From: JADJPO01 sp963828555
GTDB lineage: Bacteria > Actinomycetota > Actinomycetes > Actinomycetales > Kineosporiaceae
Assembly (NCBI GenBank): GCA_963828555.1
Contig: CAWHEL010000004.1
Coordinates: 1,302,001 to 1,366,000 of the forward strand
Reading direction: 5' to 3'
Length of the DNA: 64,000 bases
The notes under the pieces were generated by a model. It was given only the letters and a program-made list of their open reading frames with translations, was not told the DNA's origin and ran no database searches. Positions 1-10,360 of the stretch are shown here, piece by piece; positions within the stretch are counted from its first letter, which is position 1, and every line of letters starts with the position of its first letter. Made by a program: the position numbers and the translations under genes.

Positions 1-186
1 GCCGTGGCGCAGGCGCTGACCGAGGTCGACGGGCTGACCGTCGTCGGCGGCGGCGACTCGGCGGCCGCCGTCCGGCGCCTCGGGTTCGACGAGTCGGCGT
101 TCGGACACATCTCCACCGGTGGTGGAGCATCCCTGGAATATCTGGAGGGCAAGACCCTCCCCGGCATCGCAGTCCTGGAGGGCTGA
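1..186 (+). CDS. pgk: Phosphoglycerate kinase, C-terminal fragment (5' end outside window)
   Basis: This is the last 61 codons of phosphoglycerate kinase, the glycolytic enzyme that makes ATP from 1,3-bisphosphoglycerate. The visible part contains the typical C-terminal nucleotide-binding loop GGGDSAAAV and the family ending HISTGGGASLEYLEGKTLPG, so identification does not depend on the missing part. The frame is open to the first base of the window. It stops six bases before tpiA, and pgk-tpiA is a conserved actinobacterial pair that is usually cotranscribed. Confidence 0.96.
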   Translation, partial: AVAQALTEVDGLTVVGGGDSAAAVRRLGFDESAFGHISTGGGASLEYLEGKTLPGIAVLEG

Positions 187-192
187 ACGTTC

Positions 193-987
193 ATGACCAC
201 CACTCGCGTCCCGCTGATGGCGGGCAACTGGAAGATGAACCTCGACCACCAGGCGGCCACCCACCTGGTACAGAAGCTCGCCTGGACCCTCAGCGACGCC
301 AAGCACGACTACAGCCAGGTCGAGGTGGCGGTGATCCCGCCGTTCACCGACATCCGCTCGGTGCAGACCCTGGTGGACGGCGACAAGCTCGGCCTGCGCT
401 ACGGCGCCCAGGACATGTCGGCGTTCGACTCCGGCGCCTACACCGGTGAGATCTCCGGGGCGTTCCTGGCCAAGCTCGGCTGCACCTACGCCGTGATCGG
501 CCACAGCGAGCGCCGTCAGTTCCACGCCGAGGACGAGGCCGTGGTGAACGCCAAGGTCAAGGCCGCCTACCGGCACGGGCTGACCCCCATCATGTGCGTC
601 GGTGAGGTGCTGGAGGTCCGCAAGGCGGGCCGTCACATCGAGCACACCCTGGCCCAGCTGGACGGCGGCCTGGAGGGCCTGCCGGCCGAGCAGGCCGCGA
701 GCATCGTGATCGCCTACGAGCCGGTCTGGGCGATCGGTACTGGCGAGGTGGCCACCCCGGCCGACGCCCAGGAGGTCTGCGGCGCGATCCGTGCCCGACT
801 GGCCGAGCTGTACTCGGCCGAGCTGGCCGCCGGCGTCCGGGTGCTCTACGGCGGCTCGGTCAAGGCGAACAACATCGCCGGGATCATGGCCGAGACCGAC
901 GTCGACGGGGCCCTGGTCGGCGGTGCCAGCCTGGACGCCGGGGAGTTCGCCTCGATCGCCCGGTACCGCAGCCACGTCACAGCCTGA
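193..987 (+). CDS. tpiA: Triosephosphate isomerase
   Basis: A 264-residue TIM barrel that interconverts dihydroxyacetone phosphate and glyceraldehyde 3-phosphate in the cytosol. The catalytic residues are visible: Asn12 and Lys14 in AGNWKMN, His104 in YAVIGHSERR, Glu176 in AYEPVWAIGTG (which also opens the flexible loop 6), and the phosphate-binding YGGSVK near residue 219. Length is normal for the family. The ATG lies 6 nt after the pgk stop with only a weak ribosome site, which suggests translation following on from pgk. secG follows after 15 nt but has its own promoter. Confidence 0.98.
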   Translation: MTTTRVPLMAGNWKMNLDHQAATHLVQKLAWTLSDAKHDYSQVEVAVIPPFTDIRSVQTLVDGDKLGLRYGAQDMSAFDSGAYTGEISGAFLAKLGCTYAVIGHSERRQFHAEDEAVVNAKVKAAYRHGLTPIMCVGEVLEVRKAGRHIEHTLAQLDGGLEGLPAEQAASIVIAYEPVWAIGTGEVATPADAQEVCGAIRARLAELYSAELAAGVRVLYGGSVKANNIAGIMAETDVDGALVGGASLDAGEFASIARYRSHVTA

Positions 988-989
988 GT

Positions 990-995
990 TAGGCT
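990..995 (+). promoter_or_regulatory. Leaderless -10 element of secG (TAGGCT)
   Basis: TAGGCT sits 7 nt before the secG ATG, with no Shine-Dalgarno sequence between. Transcription would therefore start at or next to the start codon. It lies in the 15-bp gap after tpiA, so secG can be expressed independently of pgk-tpiA. No clear -35 is seen. Inferred from position only. Confidence 0.55.
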
Positions 996-1002
996 GTCGC
1001 CC

Positions 1003-1248
1003 ATGACTGCAGCGCGCATCACCCTTCAGGTGCTGCTCTTGCTGACCAGCCTGGTGCTGACCCTGCTGATCCTGCTGCACAAGGGTCGGGGTGGTGGGCT
1101 GTCGGACATGTTCGGTGGGGGTTCGGCGTCCTCCATCGGTTCCAGCGGCGTCGCCGAGCGCAACCTCAATCGATTCACCATCGTCGTCGGGCTGACCTGG
1201 ACCGTGGTCGTCGTCCTGCTCGGTGTCATGGAACGTTTCGCCCAGTAG
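1003..1248 (+). CDS. secG: Preprotein translocase subunit SecG
   Basis: An 81-residue membrane protein, the small accessory subunit of the SecYEG protein-export channel. Two hydrophobic helices are visible (about residues 5-25 and 57-76) joined by the glycine/serine-rich cytoplasmic loop HKGRGGGLSDMFGGG that typifies SecG. Size and topology fit the family. Its place between tpiA and rbpA is conserved in actinobacteria. It appears to be transcribed from its own leaderless promoter just upstream. Confidence 0.95.
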   Translation: MTAARITLQVLLLLTSLVLTLLILLHKGRGGGLSDMFGGGSASSIGSSGVAERNLNRFTIVVGLTWTVVVVLLGVMERFAQ

Positions 1249-1265
1249 AAGCAGGAGGATCGTCC

Positions 1266-1616
1266 GTGGCCAGTGGCAACGCCATCCGCGGTAGTCGTGT
1301 CGGTGCCGGGCCCATGGGTGAGGCCGAGCGTGGCGAGACCGCACCGCGGTTCCGGGTGTCCTACTGGTGCGCGAACGGCCATGAGACCCAGCCGAGCTTC
1401 TCCGAGGAGGCCGGCGTCCAGCCGCCTGAGGTCTGGGACTGCCCGCGCTGCGGCTTCCCGGCCGGGCAGGACCAGGACAACCCACCCTCGGCTCCGCGCA
1501 ACGAGCCGTACAAGACGCACCTGGCCTATGTGAAGGAGCGGCGCAGCGACGCCGACGGCGAGGCCATTCTGGCCGAGGCCCTCGAGGCGCTGCGCCGCCG
1601 CAAGATCATCCGCTGA
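1266..1616 (+). CDS. rbpA: RNA polymerase-binding protein RbpA
   Basis: A 116-residue actinobacteria-specific partner of RNA polymerase and the principal sigma factor; it stabilises open promoter complexes. The central domain has the zinc-type pattern Cys35, His39, Cys59 and Cys62 (YWCANGHE and CPRCGF). The C-terminal helix, YKTHLAYVKERRSDADGEAI (residues 82-101), is the sigma-interacting part. The GTG start is chosen because AGGAGG lies 7 nt upstream. The 3' end overlaps the end of convergent pgl by 11 bp. It may be cotranscribed with secG (17-bp gap). Confidence 0.97.
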   Translation: MASGNAIRGSRVGAGPMGEAERGETAPRFRVSYWCANGHETQPSFSEEAGVQPPEVWDCPRCGFPAGQDQDNPPSAPRNEPYKTHLAYVKERRSDADGEAILAEALEALRRRKIIR

Positions 1617-2370
1617 CGAGGCTGCCGGCCGCGGCGCGGTCGAGCAGCCACAGGGTGCGGCGCCGTCCCTGGGCGCCGGCCGCGGGGATCGCGTACTCCC
1701 CGGCTCCGGTGAGGGCAAGGGAGACGGCGGCCGCCTTGTCCTCGCCTGAGGCGACCAGCCACACGTCCTGAGCGGCGCGGATGGCCGCCATGGTCAACGA
1801 CACGCGTAGCGGTGGCGGCTTGGGGCTGCCGCGCACCCCGATCACGGTCGATCCCTCGGCGTACAGCGCCGGATGCTCGGGGAACAGCGACGCGACGTGC
1901 CCGTCCGGGCCGACCCCGAGCAGGAGCACGTCGAAGGACGGCGTGGTCGCGTGGTCCTCGGCACGTGCCTGGGCGTGCAGCGTCTCCGCGTAAGCGGCCG
2001 CCGCGGCGTCCAGGTCGTCGCCGCACGGTCCGTCGCTGGCCGGCATCCGGTGCACATGCTCGGCGGGGATCCGGACGTGGCGCAGCAGGGCGTCGTCCGC
2101 CTGGGTGGCGTTGCGGTCGGGGTGGCCCTCGGGCAGGAACCGTTCATCGCCCCACCACACGTCCAGCTCGGCCCAGTCGATCGCGTCCCGGGCCGGGCAG
2201 GCCGCGAGCGCGGCCAGGGTCGCGATTCCGGCCCGGCCACCGGTGAGCACCAGGTGGGCGTGCCCCCGGGCGGCCTGCACGTCCACCAGCCGGGTGACCA
2301 GGCGGGCGGCCACCGCCTGCACCAGCAGTTCTGGGTCGCGGTGCACGACCACCGTGGGCGTGCCGGTCAT
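1606..2370 (-). CDS. pgl: 6-phosphogluconolactonase
   Basis: A 254-residue DevB-type lactonase that hydrolyses 6-phosphogluconolactone, the second step of the oxidative pentose phosphate pathway. The family motifs are present: LTGGRAGI near residue 43, WWGDERFLP at 72-80 and LGVGPDGHVASLFPEH at 151-166. The ATG overlaps the opcA stop in ATGA, implying translational coupling. It is the last gene of tkt-tal-zwf-opcA-pgl, directly after the enzyme that makes its substrate (zwf) and that enzyme's partner (opcA). The stop lies inside the end of rbpA on the other strand. Confidence 0.96.
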   Translation of the reverse strand: MTGTPTVVVHRDPELLVQAVAARLVTRLVDVQAARGHAHLVLTGGRAGIATLAALAACPARDAIDWAELDVWWGDERFLPEGHPDRNATQADDALLRHVRIPAEHVHRMPASDGPCGDDLDAAAAAYAETLHAQARAEDHATTPSFDVLLLGVGPDGHVASLFPEHPALYAEGSTVIGVRGSPKPPPLRVSLTMAAIRAAQDVWLVASGEDKAAAVSLALTGAGEYAIPAAGAQGRRRTLWLLDRAAAGSLVSG

Positions 2371-3325
2371 GACGACGCCGGCGCCTTCGCCGCGGCCTTC
2401 TTGGCTGCCGCCTGCTTGGCCAGCAGGGCCATACCCCTGGTCACCACCGCGCCGTAGACGTCGTCCGGATCGAGCCGGCGCAGCTCCTCGGTCAGGCAGT
2501 CCCGGTCGGCCCGCGGAGCGAGCGCGATCCGCCGCTCCGGCTGCCCCGGCTGGGTCAGCGCGGCAACCTTGCCGTCCGGCCTGACCAGGTCGACCGGCCC
2601 GGAGGCCCGGTCCAGGTGCACCCCGGTCAGGCCGCTGCCCACCCGGGTGCGCACCCGGCGGACCGGGCACTGCAGGTACAGCGCGAGCCAGGCCGCGAGC
2701 AGATCCCCGCTGGGGCTGTCGGCCCCCGAGGTGACCGCGGCCGAGCGGACCGGCTCGTAAGGGGGCTGGTCCAGGGCTGCGGCGAGCAGGCCGCGCCACA
2801 GGGTGATCCGGCTCCAGGCCAGATCGGTGTCCCCGGGAGCGTGGGTCCTGGCGCGCTGCTCGAGTGCCTTGGCCGGCTTGGACGACATCGCCGCGTCGGT
2901 GATCCGGCGCTGGGCCATGGCGCCGATCGAGTCCTGGGCCGGGTTGTCCGGGGGGGTGCCCGGCCACCAGGCCACGGTCGGGGCGTCGGGCAGCAGCAGG
3001 GGTACCACGACGGAGTCGCCGTGCTCGGCGAGCGGGCCGTACAGCCGCAACACGATCACCTCACTTGCCCCGGCGTCACCGCCGACCCTGATCTGGGCGT
3101 CCAGCCGGTTGGAGCCGCGACGGGTGCCCCTGACCAGGCAGATGACCCGGCAGGGGTGTTCCCGGCTGGCGTCGTTCGCCGCCTGGATCGCACTCTCGGA
3201 CTGGCCGTCCTCGGTGACGATGACCAGGGTGAGCACCCGGCTGAGGGCGATCGCGCCGCCGCTCTCGCGCAGCTCGACCAGTTTGCGGTTGAGGGTGCCG
3301 GTCGTGGTGTCGGGCAGGTCGAAGA

Positions 3326-3329
<4 letters not shown>
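2367..3329 (-). CDS. opcA: Glucose-6-phosphate dehydrogenase assembly protein OpcA
   Basis: A 320-residue OpcA homologue, needed for assembly or allosteric activation of glucose-6-phosphate dehydrogenase in actinobacteria and cyanobacteria. The sequence opens MIFDLPDTTTGTLNRKLVEL and contains the family stretches VARTR-like LVRGTRRGSNRLDAQI and VAWWPGTPPDNPAQD (about residues 138-153). Length is usual. Its start overlaps the zwf stop and its stop overlaps the pgl start, each by 4 nt. The gene directly follows zwf, its functional partner. Confidence 0.95.
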
Positions 3330-4863
<1,534 letters not shown>

Positions 4864-4867
<4 letters not shown>

Positions 4868-6003
4868 TGCTGAGCCTCCTCGTCCGAGCCGAAGGTGGCG
4901 GCCCGGGCCAGTTCATCGGACACGGTGGTGAGCAGCCCGGTCCAGCTCTGCTCGAACTTGGCCACCCCTTCGCGCTCCAGCTGCTCGACCACGTCGGTGT
5001 AGCCGATGCCCAGCGCCGCGAGCCTGTCCAGCAGTTCGGCGGCCTCGTCGTAGGTGCCGGTGACCGTGTCGCCGACGACGTCGCCGTGGTCCGCGACGGC
5101 CTCCAGGGTCTTGCCAGGCATGGTGTTCACCGTGCCGGGGGCAACCAGTTCGGTGACGTACATCGTGTCGGGGTAGTGCGGGTCCTTGACCCCGGTGGAG
5201 GCCCACAGTGGGCGCTGGGGGCGAGCGCCGGCGTCCGCCAGCACCTGCCAGCGGGAGGTGGCAATCACCTCTTCGTAGGCCTGGTAGGCCAGCCGGGCGT
5301 TCGCGATGGCGGCCTCGCCGCGCAGGGCGAGCGCCTCCGGGGTGCCGATCGCGGTCAGCCGGCCGTCGATCTCGGTGTCCACCCGGGAGACGAAGAACGA
5401 GGCCACGGAGGCGATCGTGGACAGGTCGTGCCCAGTGACCTGGGCCCCTTCCAGCCCTGCGAGCCAGGCGTTGAGCACGGCGCGGTAGCGCTCCAGGCCG
5501 AAGACCAGGGTCACGTTGACGCTGATCCCCTCAGCCAGCACCGTGGTGATCGCGGGCAGACCCTCGAGGGTGGCCGGGATCTTGATCATCGCGTTCGGCC
5601 GGTCGACCGTGGCCCAGAGGCGGCCGGCCGCGGCGACCGTCTCCGGCTCGTGGTGGGCGAGCCGCGGGTCGACCTCGATCGAGACCCGCCCGTCGAGGCC
5701 TTGGGTTGCCTCGTACACCGGGCGAAGGAGGTCGCAGGCCGAGCGCACGTCGTCCGTGGTGATCTCGAACACCGCCGTGTCGACATCCGACCCACGGGTG
5801 GCGAGCGCTCTGACCTGCTCGGCGTAGCGCTCACCCTTGGCCAATGCCGAGGCGAAGATGGTCGGATTGCTGGTGACGCCGACCACGTTCCTCTCCGCCA
5901 CAAGACGGGCCAGTTCGCCGGTCTCCAGCAGCTCGCGGCTGAGATCGTCGAGCCAGATCGAGACGCCCTCGGCGGAGAGCCTGCTCAGAGCGGGAGTGGT
6001 CAT
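4864..6003 (-). CDS. tal: Transaldolase
   Basis: A 379-residue transaldolase of the long actinobacterial/cyanobacterial type, which moves dihydroxyacetone units between sugar phosphates. GVTSNPTIF (42-50) is the family signature and Lys141 in MIKIPAT is the Schiff-base lysine. The ATG is chosen because it overlaps the tkt stop in ATGA. The 3' end overlaps zwf by 4 nt. Tkt and Tal together form the non-oxidative branch that recycles pentoses produced by Zwf/Pgl. Confidence 0.97.
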
Positions 6004-8113
6004 CGGGGACCTCCTGTGCGGGTGGCCGCCAGGGAGTCCTCGGCGGCGGCCACGACGGCCTGCGTGGTGATGCCGAACTCGGTGTAGAGGCGCTGGTAGT
6101 CGCCCGAGGCCCCGAAGTGTTCCAGCGAGATGATTCGGCCGGCGTCGCCGACCACTTCTCGCCAGCCCTGCCCGACGCCGGCCTCCACCGAGACCCGGGC
6201 CCGCACCTGGGGGGGCAGCACGCTGTCGCGGTAGGCCGCATCCTGTTCGTCGAACCACTCCCGGCAGGGCATCGACACCACCCGCGCGCCGATCCCCCTG
6301 GCCCGCAGCTCGGTGCGTGCGGCCACGGCCAGCTGCACCTCGGAGCCGGTGGCGACCAGGATCACCTGGAGCTCGCCGTCCGCCTCGGCCAGCACGTAGC
6401 CACCCCTGGCCACACCCTCGCGCCCGGCGGCGTCCATGGTCGGCAGGTTCTGCCGGCTCAGGATCAGGGCCGCGGGCCGGTCGGTACGGGTCAGCACAGT
6501 GCGCCAGGCCCATGCGGTCTCGTTGGCGTCGGCCGGGCGGACGACGTCCAGGCCCGGCATGGCGCGCAGCGAGGCGATGTGCTCCACCGGCTGGTGGGTG
6601 GCGCCGTCCTCACCCAGACCGATCGAGTCGTGCGTCCAGACGTAGGTGACGGGGAGTTTCATGATTGCAGCCAGCCGAACGGCGGGGCGCATGTAGTCGC
6701 TGAACACCAGGAAGGCGCCGCCGAAGACCCGGGTACCGCCGTGCAGGGCGATCCCGTTCATGATCGCGCCCATGGCGTGCTCGCGGATGCCGAAGTGCAG
6801 CACCCGGCCGTAGGGGTCGCCCTGACCCCACATGTCGGTGGTGTACTGCGCGGGCAGGAACGAGGTCTCGCCCTCCAGTGTGGTGTTGTTGCTCTCGGCC
6901 AGGTCGGCCGAACCGCCCCACAGCTCGGGCAGGGCGTCCTTCAGCGCATTCAGCACCAGGCCCGAGGCCTTGCGGGTGGGCACGTCCCTGCCGGCCTCGA
7001 AGGTGGGCAGCGCGGCGTCCCAGCCCTCGGGCAGCGCGCGGTCGCGCAGCCGGGTGAACAGGGCGTACCGCTCGGGCCGGGCGCTCTGCCAGGCGGCGAA
7101 GGCCTCGTCCCAGGCGGCTCGGGCCGCCTGGGCGCGCTCGGCCACCCCACGGGTGCGGGCCAGCACGGCGTCCTCCACGGCGAAGGTCTGCGCCGGGTCG
7201 AAGCCGAGCACCTGCTTGGTGGCGGCGACCTCGGCCTCGCCGAGGGCGGAGCCGTGCGACTTGTCGTGTTCATCAGGGTGGGCGCCGGCCAGGCGATCAC
7301 CGTGCGCAGGATGACCAGCGAGGGCCGGTCGGTCTCGGCCTGGGCGGCCCGCAGCGCGTCGTACAGGGCCGGGACGTCCTCGTGGTACGTGCCCTCCTTG
7401 CCGGAGGCGGGCCCGGCCCCGCCGGTCCAGTCGACCTCCTGGACGTGCCAGCCGTAAGACTCGTACCGCTTCGCTGTGTCCTCGCTGAGCGCCACCAGGG
7501 TGTCGTCCTCGATCGAGATCCGGTTCAGGTCGTAGATCACGACCAGGTTGCCCAGCTGCTGGTGGCCGGCCAGCGAGGAGGCCTCGCTGCTGACGCCCTC
7601 CTCGATGTCGCCGTCCGAGGCGAGCACCCAGATGGTGTGGTCGAAGGGGCTGGCGCCCGGCGCGGCGTCAGGGTCGAACAGGCCCCGCTCGCGGCGGCCC
7701 GCGTAGGCCATGCCCACGGCGCTGGCCAGGCCGGAGCCGAGCGGCCCGGTGGTGATCTCCACGCCGGGGGTGTGACCGACCTCGGGGTGGGCGGGGGTGT
7801 TCGAACCCCAGGCGCGCAACGCCTGCAGGTCCGACAGCTCCACGCCGTACCCGGCGAAGTACAGCTGGATGTATTGGGTCAGGCTGGAATGGCCGCAGGA
7901 CAGGACGAACCGGTCGCGACCCGGCCAGTGCTGCTCGCTGGGGTCGAGCCGCATCACGTGCTGGTAGAGCAGGTATGCGGCGGGGGCCAGGCTCATCGCC
8001 GTCCCCGGGTGTCCGCTCCCCGCCTTCTGGACGGCGTCCGCGGCGAGCACCCGGGCGGTGTCCACGGCGCGGCGGTCGAGATCGGTCCAATCGAGAGCAG
8101 GTTCGCTGGTCAC
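6000..8113 (-). CDS. tkt: Transketolase, interrupted by an apparent 1-base frameshift
   Basis: Thiamine-diphosphate enzyme of the pentose phosphate pathway, about 705 residues if the frame is restored. The first part (8113 down to about 7268) has the ThDP-domain motifs AGSGHPGTAMSLAP, LASDGDIEEGVSSEA and IYDLNRISIEDDTLV. The second part (from about 7265 to 6000) carries DKSHGSALGEAEVAATKQ and the pyrimidine and C-terminal domains. The two are in different frames and join at 7265-7267, where the text reads ATGAACACGACAAG; one extra base after AAC-AC would give the smooth reading MNTDKSHGSALGE. No other damage is seen, so this is either a sequencing error or a very recent mutation. The GTG start follows GAGG by 5 nt, and the stop overlaps tal. 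Confidence 0.85.
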
Positions 8114-8359
8114 ATGGTCCTCGAGGAGATCGTGTCGGATGGCTCTGGCGAGCGTGGCGAGCCTAGCGCTGACCTGCTCCCGAGGCCTGCGCGGCTGCCC
8201 CGTGTTGCCTGCCTGAACCGCTCGCCCGGCGATGGGACGGTTCCGCCGGACGCGGGAGCGAGGCGAGCCACACCTCCGCGGGCGGCGATCGCGCGTACAG
8301 TTGGCGGCGTCTCGACCGAGCCCACGAGTCCACCCGTGGACCAGCCCCCGAAGGACGCC
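8114..8359. promoter_or_regulatory. Divergent tkt / ctaB upstream region
   Basis: A 246-bp non-coding gap between the starts of tkt (leftward) and ctaB (rightward), so it must hold the promoters of the pentose phosphate operon and of ctaB. TACAGT at 8296-8301 is a possible -10 for ctaB. GAGG before tkt and GAAGGA before ctaB are the ribosome sites. No palindrome or clear -35 element was recognised. Confidence 0.4.
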
Positions 8360-9307
8360 GTGACGACCGTCGACCCTCGCCCACGCGTGACCGCCGACGC
8401 CCTCGCCATCTCCAGGCCCACCAGCCTGCGGGGCACCGTGGGGGCCTACGTCGCGCTGACCAAACCGAGGATCATCGAACTGCTGCTGGTCACCACGGTG
8501 CCCACGATGATCCTTGCGGCGCGCGGTCTGCCGTCGCTGGTCACGGTGGCGCTGACCCTGGTCGGGGGAACGCTCGCCGCCGGCAGCGCCAACGCCCTGA
8601 ACTGCTACCTGGACCGCGACATCGACGTGGTCATGCACCGCACGGCCAACCGGCCCCTGGCCACCGGACAGATCTCGCCGCACAACGCCGTGGTGTTCGG
8701 GGTGGTCCTGGGTGCGCTGGCGGTCGGTCTGCTGGCGGCAACGGTCAACGTGCTCTCGGCCGCCCTGGCGTTGGCGGCGATCCTGTTCTACGTCTTCGGC
8801 TACACGATGCTGCTCAAGCGTCGGACGCCGCAGAACATCGTCTGGGGCGGGGCCGCGGGCTGCATGCCGGTGCTGATCGGCTGGGCGGCGGTGCGCAACG
8901 ACCTCTCCTGGGAACCCCTGGTGCTGTTCGGGGTGATCTTCCTGTGGACGCCGCCACACTACTGGCCGCTGTCGATGCGCTTCCGCGACGACTACGCCGC
9001 AGCCGGCGTGCCGATGCTGCCGGTGGTGGCCACCGAGGTCGCCGTGGCCCGCAAGGTGGTCGTGTACTCCTGGGCGATGGTGGCGTGGTCGCTGCTGCTG
9101 ATCCCGGCCACCGGGGTGGTCTACCTGGCGACCGCGGTGCTGGCCGGCGGCATGTTTCTGCTCGAGGCGCACCGCCTGCACGGCCGCGCGCGCCGCACCG
9201 AGGCCAAGGTCGCCCCGATGCGGCTCTTCCACTTCTCGATCACGTACCTGACCCTGCTGTTCACCGCAGTCGCCATCGACCCGTTCGTCCCGTTCAGCCT
9301 CTTCTGA
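8360..9307 (+). CDS. ctaB: Protoheme IX farnesyltransferase (heme O synthase)
   Basis: A 315-residue UbiA-type membrane prenyltransferase that attaches a farnesyl group to heme B to make heme O, the first step towards heme A of aa3 oxidases. The first prenyl-diphosphate motif, NCYLDRDIDVVMHRTANRPL (81-100), and the second region, around RDDYAAAGVPMLP, are intact among several hydrophobic helices. The GTG at 8360 is chosen because GAAGGA lies 5 nt upstream; an in-frame GTG at 8336 would add 8 residues. Its partner ctaA is convergent across a strong hairpin. Confidence 0.95.
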   Translation: MTTVDPRPRVTADALAISRPTSLRGTVGAYVALTKPRIIELLLVTTVPTMILAARGLPSLVTVALTLVGGTLAAGSANALNCYLDRDIDVVMHRTANRPLATGQISPHNAVVFGVVLGALAVGLLAATVNVLSAALALAAILFYVFGYTMLLKRRTPQNIVWGGAAGCMPVLIGWAAVRNDLSWEPLVLFGVIFLWTPPHYWPLSMRFRDDYAAAGVPMLPVVATEVAVARKVVVYSWAMVAWSLLLIPATGVVYLATAVLAGGMFLLEAHRLHGRARRTEAKVAPMRLFHFSITYLTLLFTAVAIDPFVPFSLF

Positions 9308-9329
9308 CCCTGCACGGCAGTGGGTGTCT

Positions 9330-9392
9330 CGCCGAGAGTCGGCTAACCAGGCGTATCCGAGGCGAATTGGCCCGGTTAGCCGACTCTCGGCG
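9330..9392. terminator. Bidirectional hairpin terminator between ctaB and ctaA
   Basis: A perfect 19-bp inverted repeat (arms 9330-9348 and 9374-9392) around a 25-nt loop. It lies 22 bp after the ctaB stop and 15 bp beyond the ctaA stop on the other strand. The position between convergent genes fits a shared terminator. There is no U tract, as is common in actinobacteria. Confidence 0.75.
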
Positions 9393-9407
9393 GGTTGGGG
9401 CCCGGGG

Positions 9408-10340
9408 TTACCTGCTGGTGGGGGCGGTGGAGGAGGAGGCCACGGCGTCGGCCAGGGCGGTGACGGCGACCACCAGCAAGCCGGCCAGCAACATGTGCAC
9501 CACCACGAGCGGCCACGGCAGGCCGAGGGCGTACTGGAGGTAGCCGACGGCTCCGGCCAGCACGGCGATGCCGAACACGATGTGCGTCCGCCGGTAGACC
9601 ACGCCCTTCGCCGAGGCCCGGATCAGTGTGATCAGCAGGGCGACGGTCAGCCCGACGAAGATCCAGACCGAGGCCGAGTGAATCATGCTGACCAGCTTGG
9701 GGTCGAAGCCGAACCGGGCCGGCTCGTCCGCGTCGCCCGAGTGCGGACCCGAGCCGGTCACCACGGTGCCCAGCACGAGCACCACCGCCGACTCGGCGGC
9801 CAGCGCGTAGGCCAGCGGCCGGGTGAGCGGCGGCAGGGCGACCCCGTCGTCGGGGGCGGTGCCGGCCACCCGCTCGGGAGTGATCCGCAGCCACAACCAG
9901 GTGGACACCGCGATCGTCACCATCGAGAGCAGCAGGTGCGCCGCGACGGTCTCGGGCGACAGCGTCATCCGCACCGTGATGCCGCCCAGCACCGCCTGCG
10001 CGATCACCAGCAGCAGGGGCGCGGCCCCGCCGAGGGTCACTCGGCGGAAGACCGTGTAGACACCGACCAGGACGGCGATCGCGGCCACACCGAGCACGAA
10101 GGTCAGGGTGCGGTTTCCGAACTCGATGTATTTGTGATAACCCTCGGCCTGCTCGACCACCGGCGTGAATGATCCCGGCACGCACTCGGGCCAGGTCGGG
10201 CAGCCGAGACCCGAGCCGGTGACCCGGACGAGGCCTCCGGTGACCACGATGGCCACCTCGCTGACCAGGTTGACCAGGAGTGCAGCCCGCACCCAGGGCC
10301 AACGCACCGAGATCGCACGATCGAGCACGGCAGATGTCAT
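9408..10340 (-). CDS. ctaA: Heme A synthase (COX15/CtaA family)
   Basis: A 310-residue multi-span membrane protein that oxidises heme O to heme A. The family features GGLVRVTGSGLGCPTWPEC (about 34-52), FGNRTLTF, a second half with VTGSGPH and MIHSASVW, and about eight hydrophobic helices are visible. The ATG at 10340 is preferred because TAGGCT lies 7 nt upstream, as in other leaderless genes here. An in-frame ATG at 10361 overlaps the upstream permease stop (TGATG) and is an alternative coupled start. An ABC exporter directly upstream is also found beside ctaA in mycobacteria. Confidence 0.93.
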   Translation of the reverse strand: MTSAVLDRAISVRWPWVRAALLVNLVSEVAIVVTGGLVRVTGSGLGCPTWPECVPGSFTPVVEQAEGYHKYIEFGNRTLTFVLGVAAIAVLVGVYTVFRRVTLGGAAPLLLVIAQAVLGGITVRMTLSPETVAAHLLLSMVTIAVSTWLWLRITPERVAGTAPDDGVALPPLTRPLAYALAAESAVVLVLGTVVTGSGPHSGDADEPARFGFDPKLVSMIHSASVWIFVGLTVALLITLIRASAKGVVYRRTHIVFGIAVLAGAVGYLQYALGLPWPLVVVHMLLAGLLVVAVTALADAVASSSTAPTSR

Positions 10341-10347
10341 GGCCAGC

Positions 10348-10353
10348 AGCCTA
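10348..10353 (-). promoter_or_regulatory. Leaderless -10 element of ctaA (TAGGCT)
   Basis: TAGGCT read on the minus strand, 7 nt before the ATG at 10340. It lies between two possible starts, so ctaA may be made both from the upstream ABC operon (coupled start at 10361) and from this internal promoter (start at 10340). Confidence 0.5.
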
Positions 10354-10360
10354 GAACGCA

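Noticed and set aside
7260..7273. Programmed ribosomal frameshift in tkt
   Set aside because: No slippery heptamer, no internal ribosome site and no stem downstream; transketolases are not known to use recoding.
7382..8335. Long plus-strand open frame running into ctaB
   Set aside because: It is antisense to tkt, where the real coding evidence lies. The ctaB family N-terminus and ribosome site place the start at 8360.
6950..9232. Minus-strand open frame extending tkt upstream past 8113
   Set aside because: The part beyond 8113 is antisense to ctaB and has repetitive Arg/Gln/His-rich composition. GTG 8113 with GAGG matches transketolase N-termini.
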